Below, piece by piece: positions 24,006 through 36,337 of a DNA stretch of 64,000 bases (position 1 is its first letter; every line of letters begins with the position of its first letter). The notes under the pieces were generated by a model. The model was not told where the DNA came from and ran no database searches. It worked only from the letters and a program-made list of their open reading frames with translations. Origin of the DNA: Gymnogyps californianus (taxonomy: Eukaryota; Chordata; Aves; Accipitriformes; Cathartidae); contig NW_026114235.1 of NCBI RefSeq assembly GCF_018139145.2, forward strand, positions 992,001 to 1,056,000, in the 5' to 3' direction. Made by a program: the position numbers and the translations under genes.

Positions 24006-25411
24006 GTTGTAAAAGCTGAAGTTTTAACAGCAGTATAAATTTGGCCACAAGAATCATGCTGGCTTTTCTATTTCTGCATGCATGTACACTAAAGAATTCT
24101 TTATTGACCTAAAAGAAAACATACATGGTGTATTTAAATCTATGCATCTGTATATGTGCAATATCACAAAGTTAGAAATGTTGTGGGAAAATTAATAGAA
24201 TTTTTCTTTTGTCTTCTGTGCAATGAACTTCTGAAGCACTAATTATTATTAATTGTCAGTAATTTCATCAGAAACCCTTGTTTCATGGAACATACAGCAA
24301 ACACAGGCCAGCATTTATTTGTTTGTTCCAGCTCTCTCTCTGATGCTCTCTCTTACTTGCTGACATTATTTCTTGGCCCCAAAACACATTTGTCATGTGC
24401 TTGGAATTTTTTTTTTTCTCAGCAGAAAACCAATGTGTTTATGGTATATTCTAGGACAAAGTTCTGGAGAAAAAACACGGGAGTCACTTAAAAGCTCACA
24501 AAAGAAATTTTGCTGAGTATTGTAACATTTTTACTGGATGAATATGTGACATACTGTTTTGGAGGAAGAAAATCGTAACAACTTCTTCTTATGTTTTCGT
24601 TAAGTTGCATTAACAGTTTTTGCAATGGATAGTTCTCTCGTTAGTCTTGTTTCTATTAGCAGTCCTCTCTGTCACTGAGGGGGTATTGGGTGAAATTCTG
24701 TTTTCTTCAAAATGATCAGCACAACCAGCATCATTCATTCCAGGATTAAACCCATCAGGGTTAGCAAAGGCATTTCCAAGACACAAAATTGCCATACCTA
24801 ACTAGACTTTCCTGTAAATGCTGCTCTTTGAATAATGGTCATCTTCATCACAACTGCAGGGAAATTTAGGTTCACAGAAGTCAGAATTAACCCTTAGCTT
24901 GTCTTTTTACATGAACAAATTCTTCTAATAAATCAATCTGTTTCATGCAGAATAAGGACCATTATTTTCACTCCATGGACATTTTATTCTTACTCAAAAT
25001 TGCCTTTGCAAGCTCTAAACAATTAGATGTTATTTTTCCTCTCTGAGCATAGAAATAACGTCTAAAAATGTCTCAAAACCCCACTTTTCACTCTGCTTTG
25101 GTAATTAGACAATTAGCAAATACAGAAAGTTAGGACAAGTTGTGGCTCACAGCTAAAATAAAGAAACCAAGCTATTTAATCCAGAATGTTTTAAGTTGCT
25201 AAAAGCACCTTGTGCAGGCCCATATTTAAAACTTCAGAATTCAAGTGCATTTTTCCATTGACTTCAGTAAGCTTCAGTTCAAGTCCATATGGAAAATATG
25301 CCCCTCTAAATAAAACTATTCCACTTCTGCTATGACATTATAGTAGTCACTGTACTTTGTTCAGACATTGTTTGGTAAATCTTGCTATAATATTTCTGTC
25401 TAAGTAAGTTC
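24006..25411. other. Host DNA without recognisable genes
   Basis: AT-rich DNA with no convincing open frame, splice pair or repeat. It forms the left flank of the split provirus discussed in the findings. Confidence 0.55.
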
Positions 25412-25416
25412 CCATT
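25412..25416 (-). other. Target-site duplication half, AATGG (minus strand)
   Basis: The five bases beyond the 3' end of the LTR fragment of provirus B read AATGG on the minus strand. The same five bases precede provirus D at 36338-36342. They do not match the 5' flank of B (TACAC). Confidence 0.75.
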
Positions 25417-25494
25417 TGTCATGGTTTAACCCCGGTCAGCAGCTAAGCACCACGCAGCCGCTCCCTCACATCCTCCCACCTGGCTCCCAGCGGA
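25417..25494 (-). repeat. Terminal 78 bp of a D-subtype LTR (3' end of B)
   Basis: Read on the minus strand it contains GTGAGGGAGCGGCTG and CTTAGCTGCTGAC and ends CCATGACA. These match the D LTR (GTGAGGGAGCGGCTG, CTTAGCTGCTGAC) and not the B 5' LTR (ATGAGCGAGCGGCTG, CTTAGTTGCTGGC). It is fused directly to RT, with integrase and most of the LTR deleted. Confidence 0.85.
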
Positions 25495-26531
25495 TGTTTT
25501 ATGGCAAAACCGGCTTTCAGAAGGATTTGGATTATTTTCTCCCCTTTCTCAAAAACTTCTTCTGCTGTGTTGCCCCATACGATGATGTCATCAATGTACT
25601 GCAGGTGTTCTGGAGCTTCACCATTTTCCAGTGCATTCTGGATTAGTCCATGGCAAATGGTGGGGCTGTGTTTCCACCCCTGGGGCAGTCGATTCCAGGT
25701 GTACTGGACGCCCCTCCAAGTGAAAGCAAACTGTGGCCGGCACTCTGCTGCCAAAGGGATTGAGAAAAATGCATTAGCGATATCACTTGTGGCATACCAC
25801 TTGGCTGCCTTTGACTCCAGTTCATATTGAAGTTCTATCATGTCTGGCACAGCAGCACTCAGCGGTGGTCTAACTTTATTCAGGCCACGATAGTCCACTG
25901 TTAGTCTTCATTCTCCGTTAGACTTTCGCACTGGCCAAATGGGGCTGTTAAAGGGTGAGCGAGTCCTGCTGATCAGTCCTTGGCTCTCCAGTCGACAAAT
26001 CAGCTTATGGATGGGAATCAGGGAGTCTCGGTTGGTGTGATATTGCTGCTGGTGCACCCTTGTGGTAGCGATCGGCACCTGTTGCTCTTCGACCCTCAGC
26101 AACCCCACAACCGAAGGGTCCTCAGAGAGACCAGGTAAGGTGGACAACTGTTCAATTCCCTCTGTCTCCAAGGCAGCTATACCAAAGGCCCACCAATACC
26201 CCTTTGGGTCCTTGAAATACCCTCTCCTGAGATAATCTATGCCAAGGATGCATGGGGCCTCTGGGCCAGTCACAATGGGGTGTTTTTGCCACTCATTCCC
26301 AGTTAGGCTTATTTCAGCCTCCAACACAGTTAGCTGTTGGGATCCCCCTGTCACTCCAGAAATACAGATGGGTTCTGCCCCTTTATAACTTGATGGCATT
26401 AGAGTACACTGTGCACCGGTGTCTACTAGGGCTTTATACTCCTGTGGGTGTGATGTGCCAGGCCATCGAATCCACACAGTCCAGTAAACCCGGTTGTCCC
26501 TTTCCTCCGCCTGGCTGGAGGCAGGGCCCCT
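25495..26531 (-). pseudogene. pol: Protease and partial RT of provirus B
   Basis: Starting after the gag UAG in the same frame, it encodes the retropepsin with LVDTGA, then RT to YIDD and about 30 residues beyond (AGFAIK), where it meets the LTR fragment. A TGG to TGA stop interrupts it near 25912. RT thumb, RNase H and integrase are missing. The downstream fusion adds about 17 LTR-encoded residues to the frame. It differs from C by roughly 3-4% in nucleotides by eye, unlike the near-identical gag next door. Confidence 0.85.
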
Positions 26532-28346
26532 CTAATCCTGGTCAGAGTATTTGTTACTCGCTTCTTGTAAAAATGACTTAGAGATCCCTTCAAGAGGGTC
26601 AGAAGCCCTTCTACTCTGTCTGGGGAATTGCTTGCTGGAAACCGGAGTGGCATCTTTCCTGGAAGAATCCCCTTTTTTGGTTGTTTTTCCTTTCAATTCA
26701 CATACCCGTGCATCTAGGACCGAGGTAGGTTTTCCATCCCACTTCCTCATGTCCTCTCCATGGTCACGCAGGTAAAACCACAGGGTACCCCGTGGTGTGT
26801 ACCTTCTATATTCTCTCTCTTGATCAGAGGAATGCTCACTCCTAATAGCTGAGATACTGGTCCGTACAGGTGGGGAGTAGGACTTTTCGATCAGTTTGAT
26901 CAGTTTTTCGGACTTTTCGGACAGTTTTTCCACAGCCGAGATGCAGGCCCGTAGGGATGAAGACAGATTTTCCTCGTATTGCCGGACTTGGCGAGCCATT
27001 TCATCCACTGTTGGTACCTCTTCGTCTTTCCAAGTTAGTACTACCAATGGGTTGGCATACGACGATGGTGCGCTCCGTACAAACTTCCGCCACATGGGTC
27101 GTGTGCAGTGGACTTCATCTGGATCTCTGGGTAATTGTGCATTGTCCGGGTCATAATAAATCATCTCTAGGACAGCTAGTTCCCTCAGGTACTGGATACC
27201 TCTTTCCATGGTGGTCCACTTGCCTGGGTGACATATAACATCTTCCTTGAAGGGATACCTTTCCTTCACGCTCAACAGGAGTCGCCTCCAGAGGCTGAGG
27301 GCTTGTGTCCCTTTTCCAATTGCCTTATCAATGCCCCCTTCCCTAGCAAGTGATCCCAGCTGCTTGGCTTCCCTACCCTCTAATTCCAGGCTACTAGCCC
27401 CATTGTCCCAGCATCGGAGCAGCCAGGTGATAATGTGCTCACCTGGACGACGGCTGAAGTCTTTTCGCATATCCCGCAGCTCACTCAGGGATAGGGATCG
27501 GGTGATTACCTCTGGTTCTGCCTCTTCCTCCTGTTCTCGTGATGACCCTGGTTCATCTTCATCCTTCGCTAAGCGAGCTGATTTTTTTGTATATTTCTTC
27601 TTCTGTATAGGGGCGACTGATACTGGCACAGGTTGGTTCTCTGGTTCAGCTGCAGTGCCTGTCGCGGGTGTTGGAGTAACCGCAGTGCCTGTCGCCGGGT
27701 TTAGAGTAGCCGCAGTGTCTGTCGCTGGGGTTGGAGTATCCACAGTGCCTGTCGCAGGGGTCGGAGTAGCCGCAGTATCTGTCGGTCTGTTTTCCCTCCC
27801 TTCCCCCTGAGGGTGCTGCACAGTATCGAGCAGTGTTTGGTAGATACTGGCCAGGGCCCAGCACAGTGCGATAAGTTGTGCCTCTTTGGAATCGCCACAG
27901 CATTTTCCTTTCAGATAGTCTATCACTTCATCAGGGTCCTGTAGTTGTTCGGGAGTGAAGTTCCAAACCATTGGAGGTGAGAAGTTCTCTAGATACCTGC
28001 CCATATTCTCCCACATGCCATGCCACCCATGACTATCCAGCCTCGGGGCAGATCTCTGGGTGGTATTCTTAAACAGTTGTTTAACCTTAAGCAAGACCTG
28101 GAACACATTCAGGAGACATAGCAATAGGAACATGCTGGTTTGAACATCCCAAGGATATTCAAAATTCTCAAGAGCTACTGTAATTTGCCTGGAGGAGAAG
28201 GGGAAGGTGAAGAAATGTGTCTCCCCCGTGGCTTGGCTCTCTGATGAGAAAAGGTACAAGGTGTAATTATTAATAGTTTCTGACAGATGGCTCCTGAAGT
28301 ACGGAGGTGACGGCAATGCTGAGTACAAATACCAGATCAGTTTCAT
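26532..28346 (-). CDS. gag: Gag of provirus B, open
   Basis: An open frame of about 604 codons runs from the ATG at 28344-28346 to UAG at 26532-26534. Order: a hydrophobic N-terminal segment (WYLYSALP), a loop with the sequon NYT, a second hydrophobic segment (MFLLLCLLNVFQVLL), a basic stretch, a matrix-like region with FTPEQ, a linker of 10-residue TPTPATGTA-type repeats, a basic/acidic stretch (KKKYTKK, EQEEEAEPE), a capsid-like block (WLLRCWD, RYPFKED, YLRELAVLE) and a C-terminal tail with RDHGEDMRKWDGKP. No zinc knuckle is seen. Upstream sequence homologous to the D Gag start is present but lies in another frame. Only three residues differ from C Gag. It may still be translatable; expression is unknown. 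Confidence 0.8.
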   Translation of the reverse strand: MKLIWYLYSALPSPPYFRSHLSETINNYTLYLFSSESQATGETHFFTFPFSSRQITVALENFEYPWDVQTSMFLLLCLLNVFQVLLKVKQLFKNTTQRSAPRLDSHGWHGMWENMGRYLENFSPPMVWNFTPEQLQDPDEVIDYLKGKCCGDSKEAQLIALCWALASIYQTLLDTVQHPQGEGRENRPTDTAATPTPATGTVDTPTPATDTAATLNPATGTAVTPTPATGTAAEPENQPVPVSVAPIQKKKYTKKSARLAKDEDEPGSSREQEEEAEPEVITRSLSLSELRDMRKDFSRRPGEHIITWLLRCWDNGASSLELEGREAKQLGSLAREGGIDKAIGKGTQALSLWRRLLLSVKERYPFKEDVICHPGKWTTMERGIQYLRELAVLEMIYYDPDNAQLPRDPDEVHCTRPMWRKFVRSAPSSYANPLVVLTWKDEEVPTVDEMARQVRQYEENLSSSLRACISAVEKLSEKSEKLIKLIEKSYSPPVRTSISAIRSEHSSDQEREYRRYTPRGTLWFYLRDHGEDMRKWDGKPTSVLDARVCELKGKTTKKGDSSRKDATPVSSKQFPRQSRRASDPLEGISKSFLQEASNKYSDQD

Positions 28347-28620
28347 GACCAGCAATTCTATTGTATCATAAGCCAGTGTTACAAAAAGTAGAACAACATG
28401 ATAACTCTTGCCCAGTTCCCACGGGTGATAAACAGCACAACAGGGAGCATATACTGCAAGTAAGGTATTACATAACGCACCTTTAAGAACAAGCGCACCA
28501 ACTTTGAGAGCAAATACATCAACATCGTGACCAGTGACTATTGAACTAATATAATGTATGTTTATAACAAATTTGTTCTAACACATTCCAGTCAGATTTG
28601 TCGTTATCTCAACCCGTTGT

Positions 28621-28638
28621 GCCCCACGTTGGGCACCA
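28621..28638 (-). other. Primer binding site (B)
   Basis: On the minus strand TGGTGCCCAACGTGGGGC, one mismatch from the tRNA-Lys1,2 complement seen in A and identical to C. Confidence 0.85.
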
Positions 28639-28646
28639 AAAAGGAC

Positions 28647-29237
28647 TGTCGTGGTTTAACCCCAGCCAGCAACTAAGCACCACGCAGCCGCTCGCTCATT
28701 CCCCCCACCCAGTGGGATGGGGGAGAGAATCAGGAAAAGAAATAAAACTCGTGAGTTGAGATAAAGACAGTTTAATAGGGCAGAAAGGAAGAAAAATAAT
28801 GATAATGATAATAATAATAATAATATGACAATAATAACACTAAAAGAATTAGACTATACAAAACAAGTGGTGCACAATGCAATTGCTCACCACTTGCCGA
28901 CCGATGCCCAGTTAGTTCCCGAGCAGCGATCCGCCCCTCCCGGCCAACTCCCCCCAGTTTATATACTGGGCATGATGTCATATGGTATGGAATAGCCCTT
29001 TGGCCAGTTTGGGTCAGCTGTCCTGGCTGTGTCCCCTCCCAGCTTCTTGTGCCCCTCCAGCCTTCTTGCTGGCTGGCCATGAGAAGCTGAAAAATCCTTG
29101 ACTTAGTATAAACACTACTTAGCAACAACTAAAACCATCAGTGTGTTATCAACATTATTCTCCTACTAAATCCAAAACACTGCACTCTACCAGCTACTAG
29201 GAAGAAAATTAACTCTATCCCAGCCGAAACCAGGACA
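28647..29237 (-). repeat. 5' LTR of provirus B
   Basis: TG...CA ends on the minus strand, TATATAAA box and ATTAAA signal as in C. It is almost identical to the C 5' LTR (a few differences) and shares its flank TACAC, because the whole region is duplicated. Confidence 0.9.
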
Positions 29238-30489
29238 GTGTAAAAGATGTTATTCCCCAAATCCTGACTGCTGAGTTTGTGTTGGCTGGCAGCCAAGCAC
29301 CCACACAGCCGCTCGCTCACACAGCCCCTCCAGCAGCACAGGGGGAGAAAGTAGGAAGAAAGAGAGAAAGAAAACTCATGGGTTGAGATAAAGACAGGGA
29401 GATCACTTATCAATTACTGTCACTGGCAAAACAGACTCGACTTGGGGAAAATTAATATAATTTATTACCTGTTAATATAAATATTTAATTACTGATTCAG
29501 GTATTGGAAAACAAAAAAAGAAACAAACATTTACCCACTTAGGGAAAGCACCTCCCCCCCTTTTTGCAATCTCAGCTTCACTCCTCCTGACTCTTCTCCT
29601 CCCCCCCATGTTATCCCACATGTTATCCCCAGTCCCTTCAGTGAGGCACTGAGCAGCCCTGGGGGTTGGGAGCAGCCCTGGGGGTTGGGACGTAGCAGTT
29701 TTTCTGTGGCTCCTGCCTTCTCACTCTGCTCTTCTGCTCCAGCGTGGGCCCTTCACAGGCTGCAGTCCCTTTGGGGTTTGCCAGCTCTGCCATGGAGCAC
29801 CTCCTCCTCCTCCTCCTCCTCCACTGACCTTGGTGTTGCCCCTGCTGTTTCCCTCTGACTCCCTCCTCCTCTCTCCCTCTGGTGTTTTCTGCCCTTTCTT
29901 CAATACATTTTCACAGAGGTGTCACCAGCACAAATATACTGTTAAGAAAAAAATAAAGATAGAATAAAGCATGGTTAGCTCCTAAAGCTGTAACTTTAGC
30001 AACAAGTCCCAGTCAACATTCTGGAGGCATATGCGGGATTATATGATGTGTAGGAAGTGGCTATATTACCTCGGTAAGCTCCTGTGTTGTGATCACTATC
30101 AGACAGAAATGTCTTGTCTACATGAGCTAATAGAGGAAAGGGCTAATGGAGGAAAAGGATAAGCAGAGGCTTCTGGCAGCAGTTTGGGGACAGAGGGCTG
30201 ACTGCCCCGAGACCTTGGTGACATGCATTCCAGTATGGCTGTAAGACAGACAACTCCTCAGATCTTGGGCAGATTTCTTAAAACAGTTCCATGTCACATT
30301 TTTTACTTTTGTAGACTGCAGGTAGTAGTTTCTTCTCTCATGCAATTAATGAGAGACTAATCCTATTAAAACTGCCTTGGACAGAACAGAAAGTGCATGG
30401 GGATATGGGATAAGTAGGTTATAACTTTATTAAGTATCAGGGAACTATCCAATAGTAATTTTTCCTGCACACATAATCCCACCTCTCCT
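29238..30489 (-). repeat. Duplicated proviral flank, left copy
   Basis: Host-type sequence lying upstream of the B 5' LTR and containing an LTR remnant (29282-29927). It carries a (CTC)n run near 29806 and a directly repeated 20-base C-rich unit near 29660. It ends at CACCTCTCCT, where homology with the right copy stops. Confidence 0.88.
29282..29927 (-). mobile_element. Diverged LTR remnant in flank (left copy)
   Basis: On the minus strand it parallels the LTR at 11825: ACACCTCTGTGAAAATGTATT, a GGA-rich stretch, CCCACGCTGGAGCAG, a TAATAAATTA signal region and a U5 with AGTCGAGTCTGTTTTGCC and TTATCTCAACCCATGAG. Termini are degraded and only part of the repeat array remains. Confidence 0.7.
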
Positions 30490-33214
30490 GCTGTCATGAA
30501 TAAGAAAACTGACTGTGGCAGAACAACATTTCTGCAACTGACCATCCTGTTTGTCTCCTTTCAAGCTATTTTTGCAGTGTAAGAGTTTCAATTCTTAAGT
30601 ATTAGCCTGTGCAAAGCATACTACCCACTTTTGGAAGGCTACCATAACATAGGAATTGCCATACAAGTTTGGACCCAAAGTAGATCCGTCTTTGTAGCCA
30701 TCTTCAGCTGTCAAAATCTTCATAGTCAGCATCTGTGGCAGAAATGTGAGAATATTTTCTGGGTATATCATTCCAGCCTCAGGACTTTCTGAGCCAGACA
30801 TGATATCCTTGTATCTAATGTCTTTACCAGACTTTTTTAGTCACTTTTGCCTATTTTATATTATTAGCTCCTTTTAGCGCCCTATACAATCCTCTGGTAG
30901 GAATCTATCAATCAGCCAGGCTCTAATTCTTTCAGTCACTCAAAGGAAAAAGGTGTGGAGAATAAGCAAATCTCACTGATTCACTGGCCCTTCAGCTCAG
31001 TGTCCCGGCTCTTTAGCAGATGATCCACATCTCTACATCCAGTTCCAGTTCTGATTTCGCCAGTGGTAAGACATTCTCATAGCAAAAGGGTTCATTTCCA
31101 ACCCTGACTTTGAGACAGGCTGATCAGAGAATGGACAATCTATTTTGCAAGAAGAGATGATGAGTGTTTGCTTGTTTAATCTAGGAAAGCTAAGGCCGAG
31201 GAGAGAATATGACCATTGCCTACAAACATATCAGAAGTGCAAGTGCCAGAAGGGAGAAGGCAGCTGTCTCAGCTAAATGGCAGTGTGATTGAACGATTAA
31301 GATGACACGCAGATTAAGCCTGGTCTCTCTCTTATAGAACTGCTAAAGAGAAAAAGTTCACCATTCAGGAAGGAAACCATTTTTAAGAAGCCTTTGGAAT
31401 ATATATGAGTTTTGCTGGAGGCAAATCTCTCCAGTGAATTCCCAGCACTCTGCCTCCCCATCTGGAAATCAAGCTGCCATGTCACTTCATCAAGTAGGTC
31501 TTCCTCTGCTTTCCTCTACATGTGGTGATTTCTACTTGGGAAGTCCCCCCTTGTCTTGGCTGTGGTTTCATTGCCATGCTCGTGGCATATGTAGCCAAGT
31601 GCTATTACACTGATAAGACATCTAAAATCTAGCTATACTCCTATTTAAAATAAAGCTATACACCTGTCAAGTTGAGATAGAAGGAATTTTAAAGCTTATG
31701 CTGGCCATTATGTCCCCCTTTTTTTTTGCTTGTTATTTTGGTCTTGAAGTAATACAGATGCATATCAAGGGAGTGTATACTATATATTCTAAAATACAAA
31801 AGAGTGGAGAAGGGGAGACAGGGAGGAGGGAGAGAGAGAGAGTCTTTGCAGAGAGGTAGTTACAGTTTGTTACAGATTAAAAATTTTTTTTACAGAATTA
31901 TAGTTGTGACCGGTGACTGTATCCTTCTCAAGGGCATTTGAAATTTCATTACATCAATATTTTTTCAAGCCATAATTTACAGCTTGCTTTATTCGTTGTA
32001 ATGTAGCACAGTTCTGATTCATCACTGATTGATTGATAGTAACTTTGACATGTTAAGACACAATCTAGCAAATATCACGTATGTAAACTATTTTTATATA
32101 ACAAAGGGCATTATAGTTCAACACAAGTCAATATAATGTTGCCAATATAATGGATAGCAAGTAATTAAAACAGCCGGTATGGTCTTTTTGAATATGTGCC
32201 ATTTAATAAAAAATACAAACAATCTTTATATTGTTTTTTAAAAAGTTTCAACTGTGTGAACATATTTTTAATATCATAAGAGCATTATGGGTGTAGCTAC
32301 TCCTAGGAGACATACATCTTTTGTCAATAGAGCAGTAAAGTGGTTAACTGCATATTTGTTGTTCTTGATGTTAAACTCATTCTGGCAGAACAATTTTGGC
32401 TTCGAGAGATATCTACTTTATCTTTAAAGCATCTTGCTTTGCTTCTTTTCTGCTAATATATTTCTAATGCAGTGAGTGGTTTAAAAACCTGCCAGAATAA
32501 AGATTTGCAAAGAAGGATTCAAAAGGTGACATAACTTTGTTTTCCCACAAATGCAGTAAACATCTCTCTATTTGTCTTCTATGTAAAGATGGGGTAAAAA
32601 ATCCACATAACAGACTACAATAATTTTCCCTTTTCCTTTTTGTTTTCCACCAGTAAAAACATGTCTTACCAGCTGACCAATGGCAGCACAATGTTTCTTT
32701 TCCAGTATAAAGCTTTTTCCCTTCTGTTCTGTTTCTGTTTTTATAGGAAATTGTGTGATTTACACTCTGGCAGTCACACAGATCCTTTTTCCTACCTGTT
32801 TTGTTCTTGAATTGAGCTATATATATATATATATAATCTTTCTTCCAATTCCTTTATCTTAAGCAAGTGAATCAGCATAATTAAAATAACATGTTTCAGA
32901 ACACACACCTATGAGAAAACATTACCAACTGCCTTTGTAAATACTACCACAATAGATTGGCAAAATGGATTTTATGCTGTGTAATGACTTACCTGACTCT
33001 GCTCTTGGAGAATTCACTTTCTGGGTAACATGACAATAAAATTGTATTAATTCTATGTACTTACTGATTTGACAGGGAGGAGACAAAGCCATGCAGGAGA
33101 ACTGGATATTTGCAATTATAATAAATACAGTTACTTCTTATTTTTCCATCAAACTTTTCTTAATTTTTAAATATGCTGGTTAGCCAACACTGAAGCAAAT
33201 CCATTGCACTGAGT
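30490..33214. other. Host DNA without recognisable genes
   Basis: AT-rich DNA with a purine-rich GA stretch near 31805-31850 and a (TA)n run at 32818-32836. A 68-codon open frame at 30595-30801 (-) has no recognisable features. It belongs to the segment inferred to be inverted. Confidence 0.55.
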
Positions 33215-35090
33215 TTCCTTGGAAGCAAGGACAGGCGACACGGGAGGACTACAGAGATGCTGCTCGCCACTGTAGGGAGAAAATTCATGCGGCCAAAGCT
33301 CGATTAGAGTTCAAGCTGGCCAGCACTGTGAAGGACAACAAAAAGGGCTTTTTTTAAATATGTTAACAGCAAAAGGCGGATCAGAGACAACATTGGTCCG
33401 CTGCTTCACGAGGTTGGTCACCTCACAAATAGGGATGTAGACAAAGCATAGATGTTTAATGCCTTCTTCGCCTCTGTCTTCAACACCGATGATGGGCCCT
33501 GGGACCCATGGAGCCCTGTGTTGGAAGACCGTGACTGGAGCAATGATAAACTCCCAGCAGACTCTGAACTTGTTTGAGACTTGCTGCTCCAGCTGAATGC
33601 ACATAAATCTATGGGGCCCGATGGGATTAATCTCAAGGTACTGAAAGAGCTCGCCGATGTTATTGCGGGACCTCTCTCCATTATTTTTCAATGGTCTTGG
33701 GAGTCTGGAGAGGTCCCAGTCGACTGGAAGTTGGCAAATGTTGTCCCAATTTTCAAGAAGGGTAAGAAGGAAGCCCCTGGTAATTACAGGCCTGTCAGTC
33801 TCACTTCAGTGCCTGGTAAAATTATGGAGAAGGTTATTCTGGGAGTTACTGAAAAACACTTGAGAGACAATGCAGTCATTGGTCATGGCCAGCACAGGTT
33901 CATGAGGGGAAAGTCCTGCTTAATTTCCTTTTGTGACAAGGTCACCCATCTAGTTGACCAAGGGAAGCCAGTAGATGTGGGTGTTTTGGATTTTAGCAAA
34001 GCTTTTGATATTGTCTCTCACAGTATCCTTCTGGATAAAATGTCCAGCACACAGCTAGGGTTATAGTAAATGGGGTTACATCAGGCTGGCAGCCAGTCAC
34101 CAGTGGGGTGCCCCAGGGCTCAATTTTAGGGCCAGTGCTCTTTAGTGTTTTTATAAATGATCTGGACGCAGGAATCGAATGTACATTAAGTTTGCCAATG
34201 ATACTAAACTAGGAGGAGCTGTGGACTCCCTCGAGGGTAGAGAGGCCTCATAGAAAGATCTGGATAGACTAGAGAGCTGGGCAATCACCAACCGTATGAA
34301 ATTTAACAAGAGCAAGTGCCAGATTCTGCACCTGGGATGGGGTAATCCTGCTTATACATACAAATTGGGGGACGAGAGACTGGAGAGCAGCCCTGCCGAA
34401 AGAGATCTGGGGGTTTGGGTCGATGGCAAGTTGAACATGATTCAACAGTGTGCCCTGGCAGCCAAAAGGGCCAACCGTGTCCTGGGGTGCATCAAATACA
34501 GCATAGCTAGCCGGTCAAAGGAGGTGATTGCCCCCCTCTACACTGCACTGGTGTGGCCCCACCTCGAGTACTGTGTGCAGTTCTGGGTGCCTCAATATAA
34601 GAAGGCCATCAAACTATTAGACTGTGTCCAGAGGAGGGCGACCAAGATGGTGAAAGGCCTCGAGGGCAAGGCTTATGAGGAGCGGCTGAGGTCACTTGGT
34701 TTGTTCAGCTTGGAGAAGAGAAGGCTGAGGGGTGACCTCATTGCAGTCTACAACTTCCTCAAGGGGGGCAGCAGAGGGGGAGGTGCTGATCTCCTCTCTC
34801 TGGTGACCAGCGATAGGACACGAGGAAATGGAATGAAGCTGCGTCAGGGGAAGTTCAGATTGGACATTAGGAAAAGGTTCTTCACTGAGAGGGTGGTCAG
34901 TCACTGGAACAGGCTCCCCAGGGAAGTGGTCACAGCACCAAGCCTGTCAGAGTTCAAGGAGTGTCTGGACGATGCTCTTAGTCATATGATTTAGTGTTAG
35001 GTAGTCCTGCGAGGAGCAGGGAGTTGGACTCCATGATCCTTATGGATCCCTTCCAACTTGAGATATTCTATGATTCTATGATTTATGATA
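33215..35090 (+). mobile_element. CR1 LINE, 5'-truncated, degraded ORF2
   Basis: It begins within ORF2 upstream of the RT domain (AARHCREK-like segment near 33260) and runs to a CR1 3' end with TTCTATGATTCTATGATTTATG at about 35070-35090. Stops and frameshifts occur throughout. Confidence 0.92.
33240..34994 (+). pseudogene. CR1 ORF2 remnant
   Basis: The RT fingers and palm ([40 protein letters not shown]) are open at 33581-34066. An internal deletion of several dozen bases follows [19 protein letters not shown] resumes in another frame, and the catalytic box reads FAND instead of FADD (near 34190). The C-terminal segment (34296-34994) is open and ends with [21 protein letters not shown]. It is non-functional. 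Confidence 0.88.
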
Positions 35091-36337
35091 ATGAAGAAAT
35101 TTTACCTGTCATGCCATCAAACTACTTGCATATTCTGACATTATTTCTGAGATTACTGCTTTGCAAATTGGCTTGGAGCATGATTTGCTATATAGATAAA
35201 AGGATGGATAGTCACTGTGTGATCAATAGTCTTTTCTGTCATGTTAAACTCCACCTGAAGTAACCCAAATATCTTCTGAGTATTCACTATATAATTCAGG
35301 AACTATTATTGTCACAATCACTTTACATTTTATGACCTAACTGACTTATATTCTTGATGGGAAGGTAAGTTTCCAGCAGCTTGTTTTTAGAATTTCCTCT
35401 GCTTACTCAGCAAATACAGGTTATTCACAGATGACCCAGTACTTAAATTTTTAAGTATTTTAGGATCTCACCACCTCTCCTCCTTGTTTTCCTTCCTGTT
35501 TCCCTCTCAACCAACAAGGAAAGAAAAAAAAAACCTTACTTGTTCTCTCAGCAGTTAATTTATGCTGCTTGTATGCTTTTTTCAGTTCACATACCAATTG
35601 TTTGAATGAGATTTGGAAGAGCTCTCTCATTAGGCCTTCTGAAGATAATTGCGTTGTTTCAGAAGCTCTGCTCATTCTGAGATCCAAATTGGCTTGTGAA
35701 ATTTTCTGATAGCTCGCTAGGTAAACAGTATGGGGTTTTTTATGTTAATTGTTCATGAGAGTGCTATTTTGTTCATGACTTCTAAAGCTTGGTTCCAAGG
35801 CTTATTAAGGGTGCAAAGGTCTCCTGAACTGTTCACTGTGGCTCCAATTACAGTTCTAGAGCTATAAAGCTCTAGTTACTGTATTTTTGCTTTCTCAACA
35901 ATCACTGAAGTTTTATTAATATAGTGTAAATCCTTTTACAGCTCTTTAAAGCTACCTCTTCATTATTTTCTGTGTGTTTATTTCTCCTAGATGTAAGGTT
36001 AGTTAAAAATGGAAATGTGAGTTGGAAAGATAATTCAGTTTTTATTTCTAAAACCTAGCACTTTTAAATTACTATATTCTTGTATAGCAACATTTTAAAG
36101 GCAGAGGAAAAGAAACCATAGTATGCTTGTGGTACTGATGTTGAAACTATTTTAGCAAAAAAAAGAGGGGGAAGGGAGAAAGGGAGGGAAACAGGACTTT
36201 AGAGGAGGTGTTTTACTTGAGACTGACAACTGTTTTTAAAACACTGCTGACCCTTTAAGCCCATATCCTAGCATAATATATGTTTATGTGATACACTGCA
36301 AATAGAAAAGGAGAAGATTCTCTAAATATTAGACTAA
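35091..36337. other. Host DNA without recognisable genes
   Basis: AT-rich DNA with a purine-rich run near 36160-36200. No supported exon was found. Confidence 0.55.

Larger units (their letters stand above)
25417..29237 (-). mobile_element. Provirus B: hybrid, minus strand, pol truncated
   Basis: In its own orientation it has a 591-bp 5' LTR (28647-29237), a primer site, an open gag, protease and the front of RT, then an abrupt jump into the last 78 bases of an LTR. The 5' LTR, leader and gag are nearly identical to provirus C (three residue differences in Gag), but protease and RT differ from C by several percent. The terminal LTR fragment is of the D subtype. The element is thus two joined halves: a C-like 5' half and the remnant 3' half of another provirus. 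Confidence 0.85.
26470..30489 (-). repeat. Left arm of ~4-kb inverted repeat
   Basis: The reverse complement of this stretch matches 39908 to about 43.9 kb. The non-retroviral flank alone (29238-30489) is 1252 bases in both arms, and I find only one substitution and two one-base indels between them. The near-identity fades between about 26,470 and 26,700, close to the gag/pro boundary. Confidence 0.88.

Noticed and set aside
30595..30801. 68-codon minus-strand frame
   Set aside because: No recognisable motif, no splice context; compatible with chance.
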